Below, piece by piece: positions 18,520 to 26,785 of a stretch of 64,000 nucleotides of DNA (within the stretch, counting starts at the first letter, position 1; each line of letters starts with the position of its first letter). Position numbers and translations under genes: made by a program. The stretch is from Herbaspirillum sp. Lineage in GTDB: Bacteria; Pseudomonadota; Gammaproteobacteria; Burkholderiales; Burkholderiaceae_D. The DNA lies in assembly GCA_028292625.1 (NCBI GenBank), contig JAQGLY010000061.1, forward strand, positions 62,001 to 126,000, in the 5' to 3' direction. The notes under the pieces are model-generated. The model saw only the letters and a list, made by a program, of their open reading frames with translations, had not been told where the DNA came from and did not search any database.

Positions 18520-19419
18520 TCATGCTTGGGATGCCTGCATTGCTTCGTGTCTTGCGGCGCGCAACACGCGCTCGGCGAGCACGCCGGCGAGGTGACGGCG
18601 ATACGCCACGCTGGCCAGCAGATCGCCGGTCGGCTCGACCTTCGCCGCGGCTTCCTGCGCCAGCTCGTACAGCAATTTATCGTCCAGCCGCGAGCCGACC
18701 AGCCGCTGCGCCAGATCGTTGAACGCCATCGCCGACGGACCGGCGCCGCCGATCGCCACCGCCGCCCGCGTGCACACGCCGGCCTGATCGACGCCCAGTT
18801 GCGCGGCTGCGGACACAATCGCAAAGTCGCCCTGACGGGCGGCGATTTCGTCGAATGCGCTGCCGCTGCGGGTCTGTCCGTTGCGCCCGTTGCGCCAGAT
18901 CGGGAAACGCACCCCTATCAGACATTCGTCCGGCTCCAGACAGGTCATCATTGGCCCGACGAAGAAATCGGCGGCCGCCACATGGCGTGTTCGCTGCGCG
19001 CTTTTCAACGTCAGCGTCGCTTCCAGCAACGCCGCCACCAGCGTCAATTCGGCCGATGGATCGGCATGCGCCAGACTGCCGCCGACGGTGCCGCGATTGC
19101 GCGTCGGCAGATGGCCCACCCAGCGCAGCGCCTTGCGCAGAATCGGCACCGTGTCATCGAGCCAAGCAAAGCCATCGGCCGCACATTGCCGCGTCGCCGC
19201 CCCGATCGCCAATTGATCGCCATCCTGTGAGATATGCTGCAATTCGGCCAGGCGGTGAATATCGATCAGCACGGCCGGCGCCAGCAAACGCATCGCCAGC
19301 ATCGGCACCAGGCTCTGGCCGCCGGCGATCAGCTTGGCTTCATCGCCATGCTCGGCCAGCAATTGACAGGCGTGTTCCAGCGACTGCGCGCACGCATATT
19401 CGAAAGGAGCTGCTTTCAT
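18520..19419 (-). CDS. Molybdenum hydroxylase medium (FAD-binding) subunit
   Basis: The 299-residue subunit has the FAD-binding PCMH-type signatures of CoxM/CutM proteins: LIAGGQSLVPMLAMR (about 36-50) and the second FAD block TVGGSLAHADPSAEL, followed by the CO_deh_flav C-terminal domain. It is the first of the three hydroxylase genes. Its ATG at 19419 is preceded by GAAAGGAG-like bases, and 186 bases upstream ends the NIPSNAP gene, with a large hairpin element between them. Confidence 0.93.
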   Translation of the reverse strand: MKAAPFEYACAQSLEHACQLLAEHGDEAKLIAGGQSLVPMLAMRLLAPAVLIDIHRLAELQHISQDGDQLAIGAATRQCAADGFAWLDDTVPILRKALRWVGHLPTRNRGTVGGSLAHADPSAELTLVAALLEATLTLKSAQRTRHVAAADFFVGPMMTCLEPDECLIGVRFPIWRNGRNGQTRSGSAFDEIAARQGDFAIVSAAAQLGVDQAGVCTRAAVAIGGAGPSAMAFNDLAQRLVGSRLDDKLLYELAQEAAAKVEPTGDLLASVAYRRHLAGVLAERVLRAARHEAMQASQA

Positions 19420-19488
19420 TTAAACCTATCGTATGAAGATGAGGATTTAGGACGTAAGGCTTATCCAACCAAGTTAATTACATCGTTG

Positions 19489-19606
19489 AAATGCTGAGTA
19501 AGTGGCGTAAGCGATCCAAGCGCTGAAGGAGAAGCGCAGCCGTACTGGTGTACGGTGAGCATCGCAGTCCTGCGATTGGATCGCTTATGCCGCTTAATCA
19601 GCGTTT
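19489..19606. repeat. 118-nt imperfect inverted repeat with an inner perfect hairpin
   Basis: Two 35-base arms (19489-19523 and 19572-19606) are nearly perfect reverse complements; both contain the string AAGCGATCCAA or its complement. Inside lies a perfect hairpin CCGTAC-TGGT-GTACGG (19540-19555). The whole unit can form a long branched stem. Its right arm ends exactly at the stop codon of the NIPSNAP gene. It may be a REP-like or MITE-like repeat, or an attenuator that lowers read-through into the hydroxylase genes. Confidence 0.7.
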
Positions 19607-19914
19607 CAAAAGGGAGCGGGATCGAGATAGATGGTGGTCTGGGAGGCGAGCAACGGGCCGTTGACTTCGCTGGCGGCCTTGGCTGCTTTCCATTCCGCGT
19701 CGGCGACGAATGCCGCCCAGGCGTCCTTGCAGGCTTGCTTCGATTCGAAGCCGGTCAGATAGAAAAAGGCGTCGGGTTCGTCGGCGCTGGTCCAGCAATG
19801 CAGCACCTTGATGCCGAGACGGTCGCAAATCGGCAGCGTCACTTTCTGGAAGCGGTCGACCAATGCCTGATGATTTCCGGGTGTGGCGCGATACGTTTTG
19901 AATTCGTGAATCAC
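19606..19914 (-). CDS. NIPSNAP-family protein
   Basis: The 102-residue protein begins MIHEFKTYRATPGNHQALVDRF and has the ferredoxin-like alpha/beta dimeric-barrel pattern of NIPSNAP proteins, including WTSADEPDAFFYLTGFES. In bacteria such proteins are often encoded beside degradation enzymes, but no reaction is established. It is the first gene after the promoter and operator at 19952-20013 and is probably the head of the catabolic transcription unit. An AGGAGACA ribosome-binding site precedes the ATG. Confidence 0.85.
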   Translation of the reverse strand: MIHEFKTYRATPGNHQALVDRFQKVTLPICDRLGIKVLHCWTSADEPDAFFYLTGFESKQACKDAWAAFVADAEWKAAKAASEVNGPLLASQTTIYLDPAPF

Positions 19915-19951
19915 GAGTGTCTCCTGTCTGCCGTTTTTATATGTTGTGCAA

Positions 19952-19980
19952 ACTATAGAGTCTTAATCCTGCGCCGACAA
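19952..19980 (-). promoter_or_regulatory. Sigma70-type promoter for the NIPSNAP/catabolic operon
   Basis: On the minus strand TTGTCG (19975-19980) and TATAGT (19952-19957) are separated by exactly 17 bases, 38 bases or so upstream of the NIPSNAP start codon. An inverted repeat lies directly upstream of the -35 element. Confidence 0.65.
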
Positions 19981-19984
19981 TCAC

Positions 19985-20013
19985 AGTTAACTCACATCGC
20001 CGTGAGATTAACT
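19985..20013. promoter_or_regulatory. Inverted-repeat operator, candidate LysR binding site
   Basis: AGTTAACTCAC and GTGAGATTAACT flank a 6-base spacer. The site is immediately upstream of the -35 box at 19975-19980, where a LysR activator usually binds. The adjacent LysR gene (20118-21038) is the natural candidate regulator. Confidence 0.6.
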
Positions 20014-20117
20014 GACAAAACAAAAAGACCGGATACGCAGTGCGAAGGGGTTGAACCGGGTCCTGGCCCGTCGGCATATTTGATTGAATATCACGGCCAT
20101 CGATGACGCCGCCGCGC

Positions 20118-21038
20118 TCATCGGCCGCAGGCTTCGCGCGGACTCACGAATTCCAGATCGGCGACGCGTTGCATGATGAATTCGATAAAGGCCGATACCG
20201 CCAGCGGCAAATGCCGCCGGTTCAAATACACCAGATGTATGCCCTGTCCGGCGAGCTTGAATTCCGGCAGGACGTGGATCAAGTGCCCGGCCCGGATATC
20301 CGGCGCGACCAGGATGGCAGGCAGCAATGCAATGCCCAGGCCGGCGCGGCAAGCCTTCAATTTGGTCTGCGCCGTATTGACGGAAAATTTTCCGGATACC
20401 TGTACTTCGACCGCGCCGTCGGGTCCGTCCAGACGCCAGCCGGCGTGATCGCTCAGATGCGGCGCGATGATGCACTGATGATCGGCCAGCGCCGCCACGG
20501 AGGCCGGACTGCCGTACCGCTCCAGATAGGCGGGGCTGGCGGCCAGGCAAAGATGATGATCCTGGATTTTGCGCGCCACCAATGTCAAATCGGTGACCTG
20601 TCCGCCGCGGAACGCCAGATCGATGCCCTCGCTGATCAGATCGGCCTCCGCGTCGTCGAGCAGGAATTGCATTCGCACTGCCGGATGCGCATCCAGGAAC
20701 TCCTCGATCCATTCGACCCGAAAGAAATCGAAAAAATCGGCCGGCGCCGCCACCCGCACCACGCCGCAAGCGACCTGGCTGCCTTCGATCAGCGCATGAC
20801 CGGCTGCTTCGATGCCTTCGACGGCCGGTGCGCAACGCTCGTAGAACGCTCTGCCGGCGGCGGTCAGCACCAGTTTACGTGTGGAGCGCTGCATCAGCCG
20901 CGTGCCCAAATGCTGCTCCAATTGCTGAACATGGCGGCTCAAGGTGTTGGCGGGTTTGCCGAGCCGGCGCGCCGCTTCCGCAAAACTACCGGTGCGGGCG
21001 ACCTGTACAAAGACCGCGACTTCATTCATATCGAGCAT
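20118..21038 (-). CDS. LysR-family transcriptional regulator
   Basis: The 306-residue regulator has an N-terminal winged helix-turn-helix (MNEVAVFVQVARTGSFAEAARRLG, then LSRHVQQLEQHLG, about residues 4-62; quoted as two blocks) and a C-terminal effector-binding domain. It is of the CrgA/DmlR-like group. It is transcribed away from azoR and toward the NIPSNAP gene. It may therefore control the catabolic operon through the site at 19985-20013, azoR through the palindrome at 21099-21122, or both. Confidence 0.9.
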   Translation of the reverse strand: MLDMNEVAVFVQVARTGSFAEAARRLGKPANTLSRHVQQLEQHLGTRLMQRSTRKLVLTAAGRAFYERCAPAVEGIEAAGHALIEGSQVACGVVRVAAPADFFDFFRVEWIEEFLDAHPAVRMQFLLDDAEADLISEGIDLAFRGGQVTDLTLVARKIQDHHLCLAASPAYLERYGSPASVAALADHQCIIAPHLSDHAGWRLDGPDGAVEVQVSGKFSVNTAQTKLKACRAGLGIALLPAILVAPDIRAGHLIHVLPEFKLAGQGIHLVYLNRRHLPLAVSAFIEFIMQRVADLEFVSPREACGR

Positions 21039-21098
21039 ATGGCCTCCCGGGAATGGACATTATTACTGATAATTTTGGATGAGTTAAATCCAATTGTA

Positions 21099-21122
21099 CC
21101 GGCTAGTGCATTAATGCGCCGG
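21099..21122. promoter_or_regulatory. Palindromic operator in the lysR-azoR intergenic region
   Basis: CCGGC and GCCGG flank an inner perfect palindrome GCATTAATGC (21108-21117 region). The site covers the expected -35 position of the azoR promoter (TATACT at 21127-21132), so a bound protein would affect azoR transcription. Confidence 0.5.
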
Positions 21123-21126
21123 ATCC

Positions 21127-21132
21127 TATACT
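21127..21132 (+). promoter_or_regulatory. Likely -10 element of the azoR promoter
   Basis: TATACT lies about 75 bases upstream of the azoR start. The matching -35 position (21104-21109, TAGTGC) is poor, consistent with an activated or repressed promoter. Confidence 0.45.
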
Positions 21133-21205
21133 CGGCAAGTGTTTAATCCTTAGGTTCACTATCAGTCCGCGCCATTGGACCCATTCCTATATAAAGGCCC
21201 CTCAA

Positions 21206-21817
21206 ATGACCAACATTCTTCTTATTCTTTCCAGTCCTGCCGGCGACGCCTCGGTGTCGGCTGCCGTGTCGCAAACACTGCTTGGCAAATTGCGCGCCCT
21301 CCACGGCGACGTCAAAGTCGTTCAACGCGATCTGGGACGCCAGCGCTTGCCGCATATCGGCGAAGAATTCGTCGTCGGCCGGATGCAGCCCGCCGACGCA
21401 CAGACGCCGGCGCAAAAAGCGGCGGTGTCGCAATCCGACGAAATCATCAAGGAAGTGCAGAACGCCGACATCATCGTGATCGCTTCCGCGATGATCAATT
21501 TCGGCATTTCGTCGACATTGAAAACCTGGTTCGATTATCTGATCAGCATGGGCAAGACCTTCAGCTATTCGGAAGCCGGGCCTAAAGGCCTGGTGACAGG
21601 CAAAAAGGTGTATGTTGTCGCAGCGCGCGGCGGCATCTATTCGGAAGGCGCCATGAAGGCTTACGACTATCAGGAACCGTATCTGAAAATCCTGCTGGGC
21701 TTTATCGGCATGACCGACGTCGAGGTCATCCCGGTCGAAGGACTGGCCATGGGTCCGGATGCAGCCACTCAGGCGCTTGCGAAGGCCACCACGAAAATCG
21801 AAGCGATTGCGGCTTAA
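21206..21817 (+). CDS. azoR: FMN-dependent NADH:quinone oxidoreductase / azoreductase
   Basis: The 203-residue protein has the flavodoxin-like fold of AzoR. Visible blocks are MTNILLILSSPAGDASVS (phosphate-binding start), IVIASAMINFGISSTLKTWFD and VVAARGGIYSEG, which contact FMN and the dimer partner. These enzymes reduce quinones and azo dyes by two-electron transfer and protect against quinone stress. It is divergent from a LysR gene, a common arrangement for electrophile- or quinone-induced azoreductases. Confidence 0.93.
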   Translation: MTNILLILSSPAGDASVSAAVSQTLLGKLRALHGDVKVVQRDLGRQRLPHIGEEFVVGRMQPADAQTPAQKAAVSQSDEIIKEVQNADIIVIASAMINFGISSTLKTWFDYLISMGKTFSYSEAGPKGLVTGKKVYVVAARGGIYSEGAMKAYDYQEPYLKILLGFIGMTDVEVIPVEGLAMGPDAATQALAKATTKIEAIAA

Positions 21818-21846
21818 GGCTGAAGCTTAAAGCTGATTATTTTTGC

Positions 21847-21871
21847 GGCGGCCGCCTCGCGCGGCCGCCGA
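21847..21871. other. Perfect GC-rich hairpin between convergent azoR and the NiCoT gene
   Basis: CGGCGGCCGC and GCGGCCGCCG flank a five-base loop. There is no T-tract on either strand after the stem, so it is not a standard intrinsic terminator, but its position between converging genes suggests a transcription block. Confidence 0.5.
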
Positions 21872-21894
21872 TCGACGCGTGAAGACGCCGACGA

Positions 21895-22962
21895 TCAAGT
21901 CGTCGTCGAACGCCCGAATTCCAGATCGTCCAGCCGATACCATTTATAGATCGCCCACGACACGATCCAGCTCGCGACAAACAGGCCGATCACCAGATAA
22001 CCGATCATGCCGAACTGGCCGCCGAGATGTTCCAATATTCCCCAGAACGCGCCGGACAAATGCAGCTTGTCGCCGATCAGGCTCAGCACTTCAATGCCGC
22101 CGATCACGATCGCGACCAATACCGATACCAAGGTGATCGTCATGTTGTAATACAGCTTGCGGACAGGTTTGACGAAAGCCCAGCCGTAAGCGCCCAGCAT
22201 CAGGATGCCGTCGGTGGTGTCGACCAGCGCCATGCCAGCGGTGAACAGTGCAGGGAAAATCAGAATCGACCAGATCGACAGCCCTTTCGAGACTTCGGCG
22301 GCGGAGATGCCGAGCAGCGCGATTTCGGTAGCGGTGTCGAAGCCCAGTCCGAACAGCACCCCTAGCGGATACATATGCCAGCTGCGGGTAATGATGCGGA
22401 ACATCGGACGAAAGATGCGCGCCAGGAAACCCCGGCCGGCCAGCAACATATTGAAGTCTTCTTCGACGTACGGCTCGCCCTGGCGCACACGCTGGAAACT
22501 GCGATAGACCGAGCGCAGCACGGCCAGATTGATCGCGGCGATGATCAACAGGAAAAACGCCGATACCAGGGTGCCGATGATGCCGCCGATTTCGCGCACG
22601 GAATCGATCTGCTGCCTGAACGTCATCGCGGTCGCCGCAATCGCGACGCAGGCCAGCACCACCACCGTCGAATGTCCCAGCGAAAACATGAAACCGACGG
22701 CGACCGGCCGCTTGCCTTCCTGCATCAGTTTCCGCGTTACGTTGTCGATCGCCGCGATATGATCGGCGTCGACCGCATGGCGCAGGCCAAAGCTGTATGC
22801 GAGGAACGAAGTCCCCATCAGCAGCGGATAATGCCGGAAGGTGATGAACGCCCACAGCCATGCACCGATGTTGAGCAGCAGCAGCAAGGTGTACATGCTG
22901 ACGACTTTTCGTTTGACACGGGGGGAAGCGTCATTGAATAAAGCTTGAATCAGACGGCGCAT
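21895..22962 (-). CDS. NiCoT-family nickel/cobalt permease
   Basis: The 355-residue membrane protein carries the NiCoT signature HAVDADHIAAIDN (the HX4DH motif of helix 2), FSLGHSTVV and LGFDTATEIALL. About eight membrane segments are visible. The start at 22962 (MRRLIQALF) was chosen because GGAAG precedes it and translation further upstream is polar and atypical; ATGs at 22992 and 22986 are alternatives. It takes up Ni2+ or Co2+ with high affinity. No nickel enzyme gene is in the window. Confidence 0.9.
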   Translation of the reverse strand: MRRLIQALFNDASPRVKRKVVSMYTLLLLLNIGAWLWAFITFRHYPLLMGTSFLAYSFGLRHAVDADHIAAIDNVTRKLMQEGKRPVAVGFMFSLGHSTVVVLACVAIAATAMTFRQQIDSVREIGGIIGTLVSAFFLLIIAAINLAVLRSVYRSFQRVRQGEPYVEEDFNMLLAGRGFLARIFRPMFRIITRSWHMYPLGVLFGLGFDTATEIALLGISAAEVSKGLSIWSILIFPALFTAGMALVDTTDGILMLGAYGWAFVKPVRKLYYNMTITLVSVLVAIVIGGIEVLSLIGDKLHLSGAFWGILEHLGGQFGMIGYLVIGLFVASWIVSWAIYKWYRLDDLEFGRSTTT

Positions 22963-23420
22963 CGTCACACTTCCATAAAAAATCATATCCATCGGCAGGC
23001 CGCGGCATGCGCGCCCAATATGATCATTAAAAAATTCCTCATACGCCAATCGCGACATACACCGCATCGGCAAGCTTCGCGTGAAATGATAACGCAAATC
23101 CGCTTAAAAGAACATCATTCCATATATAGGAACATCGACTCAAAATTTGGCAGGGCAAACAGCGGAACACGATCGTAAACTTCCCCCTATTCCGCACCAT
23201 CCCCCACCACAATCACTAGATAATGCTGAAGACTTTCTGTATATTGCCTTTAGGAAATAATGTCGCGCACAGCAGCGTGACCACCAAATCCGCCCACACA
23301 TATCGATGCCAATCGGTAGCGGCAAATCGACAGCGTCGTGGGAGTCGCAGGACTATACAGCGCCGCACTGGCACGTCATTCTTTAAGTCTAATAAATGCA
23401 TAACTGAATGAAGGACTTCG
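22963..23420. other. Non-coding intergenic region, 458 nt
   Basis: This is an AT-richer stretch between the divergent NiCoT permease and chemoreceptor genes. It must hold both promoters. No RNA gene, convincing riboswitch or open frame was found. An AAGGAC ribosome-binding site precedes the chemoreceptor ATG. Confidence 0.6.
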
Positions 23421-25064
23421 ATGAAATTCAATAATTTGCGCGTGGGGACGCGTTTGGGCGGCGGTTTCGCCGTGATTCTCCTATTGCTGGCCATCATGGC
23501 GGGAGCCGGTATCTTGCGTCTGCGGAGCATTTCCGCGGCCACCGGCGCGATGATGGCGACGCCGCTGACCAAGGAGCGTCTGGCGGAAGAATGGTTTCGC
23601 AGCGTGACCGCCGGCCTGACCCGCGCCAAGGCGGTCGCCAAGAGCTCGGACCCCAGCCTGGAAGCCATGTTCGCCAACGAGGGCAAGGAATCCAATCTGC
23701 ACGGCGGGAACGCGAATATTTCCAAGGATATCCAAAAGCTGGGGATGACGCCGGAAGAGCAGACGTTATTCGCCGCGGTCAATAAAGATCGCGACGCCTA
23801 CACCAGCGCGCGCGATGCCCTGATGGCCGCCAAACGGGCCGGCAATTCCGATGAAGCCACGCGCATTTTCGACACCGATTTCGCCACCATCGCGCCGCAC
23901 TATACCCACAGCCTGCAGGTATTCCTGGATTATCAACGCAAGGCGATCGACCGTTCCGCGCAATCGATTCAGGACAGCTCCAACAAAAGCACCATCCTGC
24001 TGTTGTGGATCGCCGGCCTCGCATTGCTGCTGGGCGCGCTGTTCGCCCGCATACTGACGCGTTCCATTACCGTGCCGCTGAGCCAGGCGGTCGAAATGAC
24101 GGAAACCGTGGCCAGCGGCGACCTGACCAAACATATCGAAGTCAACCGCAAGGATGAAACCGGCCAATTGCTGCTGGCCTTGAAAGACATGAACGACAGC
24201 CTGGTGCGGATCGTCGGCGAAGTGCGCACCGGCACCGACGCCATCGCCACCGCATCGACCGAAATCGCCAGCGGCAATCTGGACCTGTCCAACCGCACCG
24301 AACAACAAGCCGCGTCGCTGGAAGAAACCGCTTCCTCAATGGAAGAATTGACTTCGACCGTGAAACAGAACGCCGAGAACGCCCGCCAGGCCAATCAACT
24401 GGCAATCTCCGCCTCCGAAGTGGCGGTCAAGGGCGGCTCGGTGGTCTCGCAAGTGGTCCACACCATGGGTTCGATCAACACCTCGGCCAAGAAAATCGTC
24501 GACATCATCGGCGTCATCGACGGCATCGCCTTCCAGACCAATATCCTGGCGCTGAACGCCGCGGTCGAAGCCGCCCGCGCCGGAGAACAGGGGCGCGGTT
24601 TTGCGGTAGTGGCTTCCGAGGTGCGCAGTCTGGCGCAACGCTCGGCCGCCGCCGCCAAGGAAATCAAGTCGCTTATCGACGATTCGGTGCACAAGGTCGA
24701 TGCCGGCGCCAAGCTGGTCGATCAGGCCGGCGTCACGATGCAGGAGATCGTGGAAAGCGTCAAACGCGTGACCGACATCATGAGTGAAATCACCGCCGCC
24801 AGCCAGGAACAGACCACCGGCATCGAACAGGTCAATCAGGCGATTGCGCAAATGGACAATGTCACGCAGCAAAACGCGGCGCTGGTGGAACAAGCCGCGG
24901 CGGCATCGGCGCAGATGCAGGATCAAGCCGCCAATCTGGCGCAAGCGATCAGCGTGTTCAAACTCAATGGAGATCAGGTGCGCGCGACGCGTCTCGCGAC
25001 CAAGGTGATCAATCCGCAAATGACGATCGGCGCTCCGGCGAATGCGGGATTCGGGCTGGAGTGA
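23421..25064 (+). CDS. Methyl-accepting chemotaxis protein
   Basis: The 547-residue receptor has a first membrane helix at about residues 12-32, a periplasmic four-helix-bundle ligand domain to about 188, a second membrane helix at about 191-212, a HAMP domain and a long cytoplasmic coiled coil. The signalling tip is IDGIAFQTNILALNAAVEAA with RGFAVVASEVRSLAQRSA, and a likely methylation region contains TEQQAASLEETASSMEE. The Tsr-type length suggests a 36-heptad class receptor. No chemotaxis kinase genes adjoin it, so it is an orphan receptor. The ligand is unknown, possibly an aromatic acid given the surroundings. Confidence 0.95.
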   Translation: MKFNNLRVGTRLGGGFAVILLLLAIMAGAGILRLRSISAATGAMMATPLTKERLAEEWFRSVTAGLTRAKAVAKSSDPSLEAMFANEGKESNLHGGNANISKDIQKLGMTPEEQTLFAAVNKDRDAYTSARDALMAAKRAGNSDEATRIFDTDFATIAPHYTHSLQVFLDYQRKAIDRSAQSIQDSSNKSTILLLWIAGLALLLGALFARILTRSITVPLSQAVEMTETVASGDLTKHIEVNRKDETGQLLLALKDMNDSLVRIVGEVRTGTDAIATASTEIASGNLDLSNRTEQQAASLEETASSMEELTSTVKQNAENARQANQLAISASEVAVKGGSVVSQVVHTMGSINTSAKKIVDIIGVIDGIAFQTNILALNAAVEAARAGEQGRGFAVVASEVRSLAQRSAAAAKEIKSLIDDSVHKVDAGAKLVDQAGVTMQEIVESVKRVTDIMSEITAASQEQTTGIEQVNQAIAQMDNVTQQNAALVEQAAAASAQMQDQAANLAQAISVFKLNGDQVRATRLATKVINPQMTIGAPANAGFGLE

Positions 25065-25090
25065 TCGGGGCGCTTGGCTCGCTCGACAAT

Positions 25091-25116
25091 AACGCTCGCT
25101 TGCGGGCGTTTTTTTA
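25091..25116 (+). terminator. Rho-independent terminator of the chemoreceptor gene
   Basis: AACGCTCGC and GCGGGCGTT pair around a short TT loop region with one G-U, followed by a run of seven T. It lies 26 bases after the chemoreceptor stop codon. Confidence 0.85.
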
Positions 25117-25180
25117 TGCGCCGCCGGTCGCTGGATGCATGCTCGCCGCCGGGTCAGCCGCAAGCGGAAAGTCTTGTAAA

Positions 25181-25194
25181 ATTCAACGTTGAAT
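25181..25194. promoter_or_regulatory. 14-bp perfect palindrome upstream of the hemerythrin gene
   Basis: ATTCAACGTTGAAT lies about 50 bases before the start codon at 25245, a suitable place for an operator. No regulator is assigned. Confidence 0.4.
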
Positions 25195-25244
25195 AATCTC
25201 AACGTCCGCAGCGCTAAAAAAACACACTTAATGGAGAAGACCCG

Positions 25245-25691
25245 ATGGACGCCCCGACCAATCTGACGTGGACCGATAGTTTCAAACTCGGCTATACGCC
25301 GATGGATGAAACGCACCAGGAGTTCGTTGAAATCGTCAACGCCATGCTGGTCTGTCCCGAGCGGGATCTGCTGCAGCACCTGGACGCCTTTGCGGTGCAC
25401 GGCGAATCGCATTTCGCGCAGGAGCTGGCTTGGATGACCGAAACCGATTTCCCCAGCACGGACTGCCACGCGGGAGAACACAACGCGGTGATGAAGTCGG
25501 TCTATGAAGTACGCGACCTGCTGGCCGCCGGCGCGGATCCGAAAGTCGCGCGCGGTCTGGCCGAAGAATTGGCGCGCTGGTTTCCCGGACATGCCGACTA
25601 CCTCGATTCGGCGCTGGCGCAATGGATGGTCAAGAAAAAATCCGGCGGCATCCCGGTGGTCGTGCGGCGCAATATGACGTTTCAGGACTAG
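25245..25691 (+). CDS. Bacteriohemerythrin
   Basis: The 148-residue protein has the histidine/carboxylate ligand pattern of hemerythrin: DETHQEF near residue 24, HGESHF, CHAGEHNAVM and FPGHADYLDSAL. These build a di-iron site that binds O2 reversibly. Bacterial single-domain forms supply oxygen to membrane oxidases or act as O2 or NO sensors. The neighbouring chemoreceptor fits an aerotaxis context, but this is inference. A GGAGAAGAC ribosome-binding site precedes the ATG. Confidence 0.92.
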   Translation: MDAPTNLTWTDSFKLGYTPMDETHQEFVEIVNAMLVCPERDLLQHLDAFAVHGESHFAQELAWMTETDFPSTDCHAGEHNAVMKSVYEVRDLLAAGADPKVARGLAEELARWFPGHADYLDSALAQWMVKKKSGGIPVVVRRNMTFQD

Positions 25692-25702
25692 CCGGCAGGA
25701 CA

Positions 25703-26539
25703 TTAGCCGACCGGCAGCGCCGCGATGCGCCGCAGCAAAGGTCTCCAGGTTTGATCGGCCATGAGGCCGAACGTGTCAGCCAGCACCGCTTCGAGTTCGT
25801 CGGCGCCCAGCTGACGCTGCTGCTCCGAACCGTCGCGCTGCCGGATCGTGAAGCGTCCGTTGAGCAGCGCATACCGGGCGTCGCGGGTGGCCCGCGCGAC
25901 CATCAGATCCTTCAGGAAGTGGGAACTGGGATGCGTCGACGCAAACCAGTTCATCGGCAGGTAATCCACGTCCAGCAGCGGTTCCGGGCTGAGTTCATAC
26001 AATGACCGCCACGCGTCGTTCAGTTGCGTCTGCACGATGAAGGCGCCGCCGTGCGGCACGACGCGAAACGCTTCCCGGTGCAGTATTTGCGGCGTGGTCT
26101 GCCACTGCCGCAACGGCGCGGTGGGGACGCAGCCGCCGAACCCGACATCGACCAGCCACTGTTCGCCGTCGAGCGTGACGCGCAGCACCGCATGTGTGCG
26201 GGGACGCGGCGGCGTATCTTGCTGCGCCCGCCACAACACGCGCGCGGCCAGCAACTCGACCTGGAAACCGATGGCGACGAGCACGCGCTTGAACAGGCCG
26301 TTTTGTTCGAAGCAGTAACCGCCGCGCTTTTGTTCGATCAGCTTTTTGTCCACCGCCTCGGAGGAAATATCTATTCCTCGGTTCAACAGGACATCGATGT
26401 TTTCGTAGGGAATGGCGGAAATGTGGCGCTCGGCCAGGGCAGACAGGACTTGCAGCGTCGGCTCGAAAGGACCGGCATAGCCGGTCCGGGCGCAATACCG
26501 CTTCAGATCGACCGGATCATTGTTGGCTTGGATACTCAT
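25703..26539 (-). CDS. nat: Arylamine N-acetyltransferase
   Basis: The 278-residue enzyme transfers acetyl from acetyl-CoA to arylamines. The catalytic triad is visible: Cys in RGGYCFEQN, His in RTHAVLRV and Asp in LVDVGFGG. The block YENIDVLL also fits the family. The start at 26539 (MSIQANNDPVDLKRY) matches normal NAT length; the open frame to 26662 would add 41 unlikely residues. It converges on the hemerythrin gene with 11 bases between stop codons. Its function fits aromatic amine detoxification beside azoR, whose products are aromatic amines. Confidence 0.93.
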   Translation of the reverse strand: MSIQANNDPVDLKRYCARTGYAGPFEPTLQVLSALAERHISAIPYENIDVLLNRGIDISSEAVDKKLIEQKRGGYCFEQNGLFKRVLVAIGFQVELLAARVLWRAQQDTPPRPRTHAVLRVTLDGEQWLVDVGFGGCVPTAPLRQWQTTPQILHREAFRVVPHGGAFIVQTQLNDAWRSLYELSPEPLLDVDYLPMNWFASTHPSSHFLKDLMVARATRDARYALLNGRFTIRQRDGSEQQRQLGADELEAVLADTFGLMADQTWRPLLRRIAALPVG

Positions 26540-26785
26540 GGTGCTTTCATCGATAGAGGCTGCCTTTTTAGCCGATACCGGAGTATCAACCACCCAAGCC
26601 ATGTATGCAAACCGCCCGCGGCGAAGCGAAGCGCCGGATCGAAACCGATCCAAACCGGTCATTCGATCAATCAGGGAAATGCCTGACGCCGTTCACTGAT
26701 ATTATTCCGCATCCGTCAGGTCACTGCTATGCCCCGGCGCCGGGCGCGGGTCCGGCGATGATGAACCAAGAAACCTCTTTTCCAT

